33,252 bases of DNA, from the IMG/VR virus record IMGVR_UViG_3300021424_000141, positions 1 through 33,252 of that record; one strand, given 5' to 3'. Numbering within the stretch: position 1 is the first letter of the stretch; every line of letters starts with the position of its first letter. The position numbers and the translations under genes were made by a program. Shown here one piece after another: positions 1-10,541 of the stretch. Below the pieces are notes generated by a model. That model saw only the letters and a list, made by a program, of their open reading frames with translations. It made no database searches and had not been told where the DNA came from. Source of the stretch: a virus.

Positions 1-3000
1 TTTTAATTGGGTTGTTGCCCACAGCATTGAACGCATTGGTTATTGACTGTCTGTATTGAGTTGACCTTTGTTTTTCGGCTTCTGTTAATGGCTCATAAAG
101 AATACTGCCAAAATGTCTAATTCCAAATTTATTTTCAGAAAAGACCGCTCCTCTAGTTGCATTAGCAAAAGCCTCTCTTGTTCTAGAAGAGCCCATGGAC
201 AAGAGTCGTATCATTAAATCTCTTGGTTCCGACATCCACAATCCAGTGTCTGCTCCACCGTCAATCTTGCCACTGTCTCCTTTTTTGTTTATTGAGTTTA
301 TTATGGGAGACAACTCTATTGCGTCAGATTGTGCTATTATTGTAACAATTTCTCCATTTTCAACTTCTGTTATTATTCCGTTAAAAATAGTTTGAAGAGA
401 ATTTGGATTAGACCCATATCCAGCTCTTAAATGTACTCTTACGCCAGGCTTAATTCTCATATTGCCTATTTGAGTTACATATGAAGAACTCATATTTGAT
501 CTTATGTTCATTGAAGTCTGCAGGATCTTATCAATGATTAAGGAAGTGTTTCGCGTTAAGTTAGAAATTGTTTCCGTATTCATTATTTGACCGTCAGAAA
601 CTAAAGATGAAACTGTTTTTAATGGTTTACTTAGTTTAGAATACGTATTTGACAATCTAAGAACCAAAGTATCTCCCAATACATCTTCTGATTGAGCTAA
701 AGAAAAATCTATAACAGATTGTAATCCATAAAAGTTATCAAACAGTTTGACTCCTGCAAAGAAGTTAGAATCATCTATTAACCACAAAAGATAAGTTGGA
801 TAAGCTCTTATCATTCTTCCAGAGAGATCCCTGTACTCTGTGTCCATCATCATCTTTTCCCAGTGCCTGGCAACATTTTGTTGCTTGCTGCCCGCAGAAA
901 CGGCCTGCATTTTTTCTGTGTCAGAATTCCCATATGCTATCTGATATTGATCAATTGATTTTGCTCCAGGTATTCCAGTATGAGCAGCTTGAGGATCTTT
1001 GTCTGCCGTTGATGGATCTGTTATTCCAATTGTTGTAGTAGACAAAACTTTTCCAGTTTGCATATCACGTTGAAGGTTGTCTTCTGATAAATAAAATCTG
1101 CCATCCTCATTGTCAGAATAACCAAAAATATATCCACCATCAGGAGTTTGATATATAGCTGGTATTTTTCCGACAGATGCTGAATCAGCTGCTGGAATAT
1201 AATGAAGTATGCCATAGTGCTCTGCGTCATCTGGGTCAAAGGATGGAAGCTCTCTTGTTTCAGACTTCTGTATCGATGCTGATACCAATTTGTTGAACCT
1301 TTCAACTTGAGCATTTACTCCACCCAATAGTTGATCTATCCTTATTTCTCCATATTTAGTGCTAAAATTTATGTCTTCAAAATTGTAAAGAATTTCATTA
1401 TCATCTCTAAAATTTTCAACCATATCTTTCCACAATGTTGGAGTTTTTCCAGCAAGAGTTCCAGCTGAGCCAAGATAGCTCTGCTCGATTAAGCTTTCAT
1501 TATTATTGTCGTATATAGCTATTCTAAATATGTTCATTGCATCGTATGCAGACATATTTTTTTCTTTAATTAAAAAATCTTTTACAATTTCTAAGTTTCC
1601 ATTGTTATTTATCATCAACTCTTTAACGGAGTTAACCAGTGATAAATAGTCTTGTTTTTTTTCTGCCATAGTCTTTTTGATGGCAGCAGTTCCAGCTTCA
1701 GTGACGGCAGGAATGTTAAAGCTGCTCGGCTCTATAACGCTATTTACAACATCTTTGTCAAACATTTCAAAAGATCTAAAGTAAAAATCAGGATCCAAAG
1801 ACCCAATGTATTGTCCAGTTTTATCGTCCTTAATTGCAAGCGGCATGTCGGGATACGCATTTATTGATGACCAATTTTGTTTTAATCTTAAGAATGGATT
1901 TTTCTTTGTTCCAAATTCTTTAATGAGAGCAATCTGCGTTTCTGAGCTGATACTTTCTCTTTTTTGTTGAAAAATATCAAAGTCAACAAAAGTCATTTGG
2001 ACGCTGTAAACATGTGGATAACCAGGTATTGTATCAACATTATACGTCATTGGTACTACATATTTAATTCCACACAAAGCAGACAAAACATTCTTTATGC
2101 CCATGAACCCTATGACGCCGGCAGCTTGCTCTAATCTAGCAAGTCCGCTTAAAAACTCAAGCATTCGCGTCAACTTGCTAAGTTCTTTTTCTCCAAATAC
2201 CGTCATCGAAATAGAGACATAAGAGTCATTAGAACCTATGTATTGATATGTCGCTTCATCTTGCATCTGCAATTGAAGCTTGGCCATATTATTGGACATT
2301 GTTACAGCGACAGAATTGACTATGACAGACTTTGCATCAAGATTAACTTTCATCATTGGAACTTCCCATTCTTTTATGGTAAAAGTTCCACCCTTTTTAA
2401 GGGCCTCTGCTTCAAATATGCCCTTTATTCCCTCGTCAGAAAAGACTCTATCATACAATGTCACATTAAATGCGTCTATAAATCTTTTTTGTATTTGCTG
2501 CTTGAGTTTTTTGAATTGATCTGATTTTGTATCCGTTATTGCAGGTCTTGCTTTTTTACCTGCTTTAATAGCAATTTTTTCTATTTGATCGTATATATAA
2601 CTCTTTGAATTTCTAGTTTTGTTCCAAATTGTCCATTTGTCATTTTTAATTTTTTCAGTTAATCCTGCTGGACTTTCAAGTTCATTTGGTGATTTTGGAT
2701 TTAATATATAGTCGTAGATTTGTGAGCTTGTTATATTATTTTCACTGACATACTGCTGTGCTGCTGCTGCGTAAAGCTTGTCGCCTATATTGGAACTATT
2801 TGCTCCTGCCAAAACTATATTAACTACAGATTCCACTTGTTTTCTATCTGTCTGAGTAAAAGTATTTTCTCTTGACAAAGAAACAACAGTATCCAATTTT
2901 CTATATAAAGCCGCTTCAGAAATATCTATACCTATTCTGCTTAGCCACCTTTCCCAAAAAGCTCTGCCAAGATCTGTTAAATTTCTTTCTTCACTTGTTC

Positions 3001-4601
3001 TAAAAGAGGAAGTGTCTGGAGCAAAAACTTTTGACTGAACTTGTTCTGGAATGTAAAAAACTATATTATTGCCATTAACCCATTCTTCATAAACATTTGT
3101 TCCAAGAACTAAATCGCTTTGATTTTTATAGATAGGGCTAGTAACTCTGTCTAGCATTGAGTCTGGAGTTTGCTCTGGCTTATTGTCTGAAGACGTAATT
3201 AAAAATTCTTCTCCGGCAGACTCCGATATAGCCATAGCTGCTCTTCCCATGTAAAATCTAAATTTTGACCAATCAATAGCTTGATTGAAGTCTTTAATCA
3301 TAGGCAAAAATGGCCTGTGGTTAAAAGCAGCTAATTGTAAATCTACCGAAACCGCAAAAGGAAAATTGGGAACTGTTGAAATCGACATTGACATTAAGGT
3401 TACTCCAGTAATACCAAAAACCTGATTTATGTAATGGTTTCTTATGGGAAGAATTGGGGCATACTTGAAAGCTGCTATGAGTCCCCTTAATGAAGATAAA
3501 AACTTGTCTATCCTTTGTTGATCTTTTTTGTTTAGGAAGTCTATTTTTATATTAGATCTTAAATTCATTGTTGCTGCGTCTTGCGCAGATATTCCCCATA
3601 TTTCTTCATAGTTTGGAAAAAACAACTTTATTGCTATTGAGGTTTCTTTGTATCCAGAATTAAATTTTGGAGAAGCTTTTTGCCTAATTGCCCCACCTGT
3701 TAAGCTTCCAGTTTTATAGCCGGTGTTTACGGATATTGAAAGCGGCGGTACATAAAAATTAGATGCACCTATTCTTAAGTGAAAAACATCTGGAGATACA
3801 GGTGGAGTTCCTGTTGGAAAACCTATTTTTTTAATAGCCTGCTCTATTTTTTGTGCAGTTATAAAGTTGTCTACTGCCCAAACAGGCTTAAAAACAGCTT
3901 TTCCATCTTTATCTGTTCCAAAAGACCTAAACATTTCGGTAATAATTTGTCTTTGGTTATTAAGAGCGTCTTCTTCTGAATATCCATAATCGGAAGTAGC
4001 AGCTAGCGCTGTTGTAAATAAATTAAATAAGCCGGGCATATATTTATATATAGTTGCCAGTGCAAGTGGGTCTTGCACAAAAAAGTTCTTTACTTCTATT
4101 AATTTATCTTGCCAAAATATATCTCTGTCAGCTTTAAGATATTTAAAGTTTCCTTTTTCATCTCTTTCTGCTGCAGATTCTCTCAAGTTTTTTACGGAAG
4201 CAAAACGCGCTCTGGCAAATTCTTGTATTCCGTCCGGCCATTTCTGCTAATTCTAACAATCCAGAATTTTTTAATTTTGTTAAAATTGCTTCTGCTAAAT
4301 TTTCATCATTGCCGACAGCTGTTTTATTGAAAGCAAGAAGTTTATTATATGAATGCTCTATTCCTCTACCAGAATGATCTTGTCCCCATTCAATATTTAA
4401 ATTATGACCCGATAAACCAACTCCGCCAATTGCTGCATCAACAACGTCTACCGTAGCGTTGACAGCGTTATTAATTACATTTGAGGTCCAGCCTGCTATT
4501 TTGCTCCAACGCCCCCTCTGTTGAGATATATTAATAAGGTCAGTAATTGGAGCTAAGTCAGAATCAGAATAAGTTTGCTGTGTACTTGGTCTGTCTACCA
4601 T
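1..4601 (-). CDS. Tail hub/baseplate protein, partial, with +1 recoding
   Basis: Large baseplate or hub protein, at least about 1533 residues; the C-terminus lies beyond the left edge. The start is ATG at 4601, preceded by AGGA five bases upstream. The first segment (4601-4230) ends in CGG codon 124. One base (4229) must be absorbed, after which the frame from 4228 to the edge has no stop. If it is not absorbed, translation ends at a TGA at 4158. Two copies of a baseplate-like domain are visible at residues about 285-430 (VPPLSISVN ... PILPIRNHY ... STVPNFPFAVSVDLQL) and about 738-875 (MTVFGEKEL ... YVVPMTYNVDTIPGYPHV). A hub/late-control-D-like segment at about 1375-1430 contains KPGVRVHLRAGYG and IFNGIITEVENGEIVTIIAQ. 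It follows the tape-measure candidates, the usual place for tail-tip genes. The family assignment is by motif only. Confidence 0.8.
4229..4232 (-). other. +1 recoding site 1 (CGGA)
   Basis: Upstream frame: GCC GGA CGG AAT. Read as GCC GGA CGGA ATA CAA it gives AGR-IQEFARARF and joins the two frames of the hub gene. The +1 frame is closed by TAG four codons upstream of the site, so the downstream frame cannot start far upstream. There is no good start codon or ribosome-binding site for a separate downstream gene; the first ATG in that frame is about 190 bases further on, past clearly coding sequence. Confidence 0.8.
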
Positions 4602-4607
4602 AATTTC

Positions 4608-5064
4608 CTAAAATAATTTATTGATGTCAAGCATTGAGTTGAGCCTAAATGTAGAAGAATTCTTTGCTGCACTAGAACTGTAATTTGTAATTATACCAGG
4701 TCTTTTAAAATTGGCAAGTGAGTTTATCCCATTTGTTGAACCATTAAAATTTTTGATTGTTTTATCGGTATACCTTGCTTGTTGATTCAATCTGCTTGAA
4801 TAGCCAGTTCCATCTGGTTGAATATGGGCAGATTTAGATTTATCTAATCCCTCAAAAGATGCCTTAACTGGATCAGGCTTTTGATAGTCAACACTTGTTT
4901 TTGAAGCACTTGTCACAGAACCAGAAACCCCTGAGCCTTTTTTAATATTAGAAGTTACACTGGCTGCGTACTTATTCGATGTTGCTGTCCTTGGACTGGT
5001 GTCAACTCTTTTAGCTGCAGCGTCAGACAAATTTCTGTTTTGGTTATCTGCACCGGACTATCAT
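4608..5064 (-). CDS. Small Ser/Asn/Lys-rich structural protein, +1 recoded at codon 4
   Basis: Not recognised. It encodes 151 residues if translation starts at ATG 5064 (preceded by AGG about 9 bases away). The first codons are ATG ATA GTC CGG, and the zero frame then stops after two more codons (TGC AGA TAA). Absorbing one base at CGG opens the frame to 4608. Its own frame has a TAG just before CGG and no ATG, so the only conventional alternative is a TTG at 5030 with no ribosome-binding site. The protein is low-complexity, rich in Ser, Thr, Asn and Lys, with no visible membrane segment. It sits between the 1820-residue tail protein and the hub gene, which suggests a minor tail or tail-tip component. 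The start is inferred from the recoding pattern. Confidence 0.65.
5052..5055 (-). other. +1 recoding site 2 (CGGT), at codon 4
   Basis: ATG ATA GTC CGG TGC AGA TAA in the zero frame; ATG ATA GTC CGGT GCA GAT AAC when one extra base is absorbed. The second reading continues into the 151-residue product. The weaker part of the evidence is that only three codons precede the site. Confidence 0.6.
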
Positions 5065-5074
5065 ACTTTAATAC

Positions 5075-8000
5075 CTAAAAACTTGAAGCAACGGAAGAAT
5101 AAGGATCTCTTCCTAGTTGCGGAAGGCTATTATACATAGTACTGTTAATGGGCCCATCTACAACGCCTTGAAGCATTGAACTTAATCTTTCTGAATCATC
5201 TTGCGACCCAGTTGTGTATATTCTATACTGAGCCCCAGGCGCTGCGGTACCCTGGTATTTATCGGTAGAGGGTTCAACCATTGTCCTGGGGTAATCCTTT
5301 TCGTAGGCACTGCCGCCTGGGAGTAGTGGTGGCCCCATGATGTCGGATTCCGCATGATCTTTTCTAGCTGAGTGTATAAAACCAAAAGCGGCTAAGGCAA
5401 CTGCCGCGATGGCGCCTCTGCGCACTAACGGATTTCTAACGGCTTCTCCAAGTGCACCTGACCTCAAAGATTCTCCAAATCTTTTATATGCAGTTCTTAC
5501 TGGAGCTGCACGAACAACATCATCCACTGAAGTTCTTATTGCCTCTGCAGATCCTGGGGCAATTGGTCCACCACCCGAACCAAGAAGTCTTGTAGAGGCA
5601 ATATCTCCAGCAATGTTTTCTTGTTGGTCAACCATCCTTCTTCCACCATAATAATACCTGTAGGCATTTTCTGCTTCTGGAGTAATTCTGGCCATTTCAT
5701 CTGCTTGAAATACTGCTCGATCTCGTTTTCTTTGTCCCATTAACTCGGAAAGAATTCTCAAGGCTTCATTTTCTGCAGGGTCTATTCCTGTTCCAGCTGC
5801 TTTCCTATATTTTCTAATTCCTTTTATAATGCCAGCAGCTTGATCTGATGTTACATCCTCTAAGTTTCTTGGAAGTGCTCCACCAAGTTCAGACCTTACA
5901 TGTTGGCTCAAAAGACTCCTGCTATCTGATGCAAAATCATAAGCCCCTTGGATTCTTGGATCTAAAGCCATAGCCATATCTGTTCTTGCTGCTTGTGCTT
6001 TTCCTAGCATTCTTCTTCTTGCTGCACCAAACAACTCTTGCATTACAGTAAGGTCTTCTGATTCGCTAAGAATTTCTGTTCTCAACAAAGCTTCTGCTTC
6101 AGTTTCTGGTAACTGTCTGATCAAATTTGCCAATACAGATTCAACAACGTCAAGAGTTTCTCTTCCACCAAATGTCTCTCCAGCTGCTTGAGCTGCTGCT
6201 CGAGCTGCTGAAACTCCTTCAAAAACTTTTGTTGCTGCAGCTATTCTTGCTTGTCTTAAAGAATAAACTTCTGAGACGGCAACGTCTCTACCTGCTGCCC
6301 TAATTGAAGATGATTTTGTTTTTATTATATCTATTTCTTGTCTTATGTTTGATACTATGTTTCTTGATTCTGTTCTAAACCTAGATTTAACAGTTGCTAT
6401 AGGAGCAGTCGATCTTTCTCTTGCTCCAGCAATTACTTTTGATTTTTCTACTTCTGCCGCTGTATATATTTGCTGAAGCTCTCTTGCTATCTGATCCATG
6501 TCAGCAAACCTTCTATAGGCATCGGTTCCTTCTCTCATGTAAAGACTTTCTAATACTCGTTTTGTTGCACCTTCTGAATCTGTGCCAGACGATCTAGCTG
6601 CCGTAAGTTCGTCTATATGATTTTGAATTGCTGCTGTCTGTTGAGTTGTTAAGCCTGATTTTGTTCTTAAGTATTCTGTCAAACCCGATAATACTTGATC
6701 AACTGCTGCTGTTTGATCTGTGCCGTATTCACTTATTCTTGCAAAATCTCCTTCAAAAAGACTTCTTTGAAGACCAAACAAAGAATCCACATCTACAGCA
6801 CCGGTTGTTGCAACTTGTTGCGCTATTTGTTGTGCTCTAATAACTCCAACTGACTTAAAAGATTTCAACATCTGCTTGCCGACTGCATCCAAACTAAGTG
6901 CTGGCATTGGGGCTCCATCGGGTAAATTCAATAAAGCTCTCCTAATTTGATCTTCAGAGGGCATTGGGGTTCCCTCTTTTGTGGACATGTGTTGAAAATA
7001 AGCTACCATTGTTTCTAATACAGATTCGGGGTCTATTCCCATTTCTGTATTTATTCTTGATAAAGCTTCTCCTTGTGTTGTCAAAAATTGTTCAAGAGAT
7101 ATTTGTTTACTAAAGTCAACAGCTTCAGAGGCAGGTAAAGTAAATATTGTTGAAGCTCTTCTTAGTATGCCAATATCTTCGGCTGTTGCAGTACCGGACT
7201 GTTCCATGATTCTTCTAGAATGCTGTAGATTGTATATTGATGCTGCTTGTCTATTAATAAAAAGACCAATTGATTCTTCAACTGTAGTTTCTGCAGCTGC
7301 TCTTTGAACATCTTCTAGAATAGTTCTAACAGCTGTTGCAACCCTGTGTTCCATTCCTTGGGCGTATCGCGGTCCTGTTTTGTCTATTAAATTTGTTATC
7401 TCTTGCATTTTTGCTGCTGCGTCTCCACTAAAGGTTATTCCCAGCTCAGATTCTACTGCGGCTATAATTTGTCCTTGAACTCTAGATTCGCCTTTTCTTC
7501 TAAATATTTGAAAAACTGTATCCGAAGAATATGGAGATGGTTCTTTTGATGGATTTAAACCTACTTCTCTCATCAATTCGAACAATTTTGATCCACTCCT
7601 GACTGTTGACGAAAGACCTAAAACGCTAGGGTCTTGAGTCATAAGCATTTGTGCTATCTGACTGGACGTAAGACCGGGAAGTTCTGTTCCATTAACCCTA
7701 TCTGATTCAATTAATTGAATGGCCAAATTCTCTACCTGACGCGCTAATGATGCAGATATTCGACCATTTCTAGGTCCACCTCTTCCTGTGGAGGGTAATA
7801 TTTCTCTTAATTTTTGTACTGCACCGCTTCTAGTTGTATAACCCAAGCCGCCAATAAAAGCATCATCATGTACTGCGTTTATTAATCTTTGATTATCCTT
7901 AAATAAGGCACGAATTGTACTTACATCAGTTAGGTCTGCCACCATAGCGATAGACTCTTGAAAAGATGTTGGCTGCCTTAATGTAAAAAACGCTAATCTT

Positions 8001-10538
8001 TTTTTCTTTGAAGTATCGACAAAAGTTGACATAAGAGGTATACCCTTGTCGTCCAAGTCAAATCCACCAAGAGAGTTCTTATACAAACGTGCAGCCCTAC
8101 CGGCCAACAACATGTCATGACCTTTTATTCTAAATTGAAGAAAATTTATTTCATCCGAAACTGATCCTGCCATGCCATAGTGAGACAGGTCTATTCCATG
8201 CCTAACAGAACCCTGAAAGCCAGAACCCATATCTGCTACTGACTCAAAAGTTCTTAAAGCAAATCTTTGTGCTGTCGGCATTGCTACATCTGGTCTTCCT
8301 TTGTATCTAACAACCTTAGACATATAGTGGTCTGCAACTCTTCTCATTAATGCTGGTATATTTCTTGGATCTTCTCCTGCTCTCAAAGCTAAAACAATTT
8401 CTTCAGCTTCTTTTTTCATTCTTAAATTAGCTGATCTAAAAACTGGATCAAGTCTTTGTACAGGAACTGCGTGCCTAGTACTTGGAACCACTGTACTTAC
8501 TTCATCTGCTAGATCCATTTCAAGTTGTCTTAAAACTTCCCTAGGAATATCTGCTGTTTCAGTAAATCCAGAAACATTTGCTAATCCAGAAGCTGCATTT
8601 GCTTGCAGTGTTCTTCTAAATGTTGATTGAGAAAAATATTCTTCATGATACAAAAACATAAGTGGATCACTAAATACTTCTGGCTTTTCTTCTCCAACAT
8701 CCAACAAAAGGTTTCTGACAATATCGGAACCAACTTCACCTTTTAGGTTTGTTATGTCTGTAATTACTCGTGGAAGAAGACCAGTAATAGGATCTCTAAA
8801 TCTTTGGGCCATTCTGTCTGACATTATAAAAGCTTCACCTTTTATTTGACCCATTCCAAGGTTTACTCTAGCTATAACGTCACCTTCGTTTTGTTTACTT
8901 AACGCTACGTCTATTGCATTTATTTGTTGTTGAAGTTTTTTGACCGTATCAGATTCTTCAAATGTTAACGTTCTACCTCTAGCTATACCTTGCAGTTCTT
9001 CGAGCATTCCAGTAAATCCTGTTTTTATATCTTTTAACCCACTAGCAGTTAAGATGTATTGACCATCTCTTGACATAGGAAGACCTTCCATGAGGTCATC
9101 AACTTTTGATGCAAGAGAGGCCATTCTTCTGTCTCCCGGATCTGCTACACCCGTACCTAGTCGTTCTAACTCTAGTCGTCCCAATGCTGCCTCCGATTGA
9201 GCTCCTAACAGAGAGGAAAATTCTTCTTGTATCTCTTGTGCTGTTGCCCTTGTTCTTACTGGTGCCGATGAAATAGTTCCAAAAGATGTATGCGTTCCAG
9301 GTGTCAAAGTAGTAGGTGCTGCTGCTAAACGAGATTCAACATTTTGTGTTGCTTGTTCCCATAAATCCCTTACGATTCTTATATCTTCATTTTCAAATCC
9401 ATAATCTTCAACCAAAGATGTAAGAAGTTGTTTTCTTCTTCCAACTAAACGCAAATCTTCTTCTGTTGCTATACCTTTTAGCGGATCAAAAACCAACGTC
9501 GCTGGGTTGACGTTCGGAATACCGTAAATATCTACGGTTGGAACTTTGGTTCCTTTTATTAGTCTTTTTGTTCTTATTGGAAGAGGGCCTGCATCCAAAA
9601 ATGTTTTTTCTTGTTGACTGAGTCTAAAATCTGGTAACCCAGTTATTCTATCTATTGAACGAACCGTAGAAATTCCTTCAGAACCTGGATCCCTAAACAT
9701 TAATTCGAGAGAACCTGCTGCGCTGTCGAAGCCAAGAACTTTCTGCTGAAATGGAATTGTAAATGAACTTATTGCAGAAACCGCTCCGATGTGATCCACC
9801 AAATATCTCAATTGTTTCATCTAAATATCTAGATATAAACTCTTCTCCAAGAGCAACATTTCTAGGTGACAAATAGCTTTGCAATCTTTTTGCAAGTTTT
9901 GCGACCAATGATGAGTCATCAGAAGTTACCAACTTTTTCACAAAATCTGTTCGCACTGGGCTAACTCCAGTTACAGACTGTAAGAGCTTTGCTTCCCTAC
10001 CACTGATTGCAGTATCCCCCATGAGGTATTGTATGGCGGTATATCCTTCGTCGGTCATTGCCGCTGTTGCTATTGTTGCCTTATCTAGTCTTTCATCTAT
10101 TGCATCCAGTGATGCTTTTTGTCCTTGAGTATTAAACTTGAAAAATTTTCCAGAAATCCTTCTTCCAACCAAATGCCCTAGACCAACAGATTCTAACTCT
10201 GCTCTTTTTGCAGTGTCTCCGACTGCATCTGCCAAATATTGGTTGACTCGTTGTATTTCGCTCTCAACTTGATTGAGACCCATTGACGCACCCATGTGCG
10301 TTAGTCTGTCACCAGTAAAGGGCACAGATCCAGCTGCTGGAGACATAAATCTATAATCTACTAATCCAAGGGACCTAATATTATGAAATGCATCGCCTGG
10401 ATTTGTAAACTCTTGACCAGTGGCAGTATTGACAAATACTAAACTTCCATCATGTTCTTCAATCCTAATAAATTGCCTAAACTCCGGCAAACTTCTAAGG
10501 GCTAGTTCTGCTGTTCTTACTTTTGGATTTAAAGGCAT
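5075..10538 (-). CDS. Giant tail protein (1820 aa), tape-measure-like, +1 recoded
   Basis: The start is ATG 10538 (MPLNPKVRTAEL), just after the preceding giant gene; GGAG lies about 13 bases upstream, so coupling to that gene is likely. The zero frame covers 251 codons to CGG at 9786-9788. After absorbing base 9785 the frame runs 1569 codons to TAG at 5075. Without the shift, translation ends at 9693. The protein is largely helical in appearance, rich in Ala, Gln, Glu and Arg (for example ARAAAQAAGETF), with a hydrophobic segment near residues 1702-1720 (GAIAAVALAAFGFIHSA). Length, helical character, a C-terminal membrane-like segment and position after the chaperone pair fit a tape-measure or associated tail-core protein. 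No catalytic motif was seen. Two giant genes in a row leave it open which one is the true tape measure. Confidence 0.75.
9785..9788 (-). other. +1 recoding site 3 (CGGA)
   Basis: Upstream frame: GGA TCA CAT CGG AGC. Read as TCA CAT CGGA GCG GTT TCT it gives GGSHR-AVSAISSFTIP. The zero frame continues only 30 more codons of unlikely composition (FCNKFIYNS ...) before TAG. The downstream frame has a TAG about 34 bases before the site. An ATG at 9820 could in principle start a separate gene, but it lacks a ribosome-binding site and would overlap the upstream frame by 128 bases. Confidence 0.8.
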
Positions 10539-10541
10539 AAA

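Noticed and set aside
5028-5030. TTG start for the small 140-residue version of the gene ending at 4608.
   Set aside because: There is no ribosome-binding site, whereas ATG 5064 has one and enters the same frame through the CGG recoding step.
9693-10538. A stand-alone 281-residue protein.
   Set aside because: Its last 30 residues are implausible and overlap a clearly coding frame; it is the N-terminal part of the 1820-residue product.
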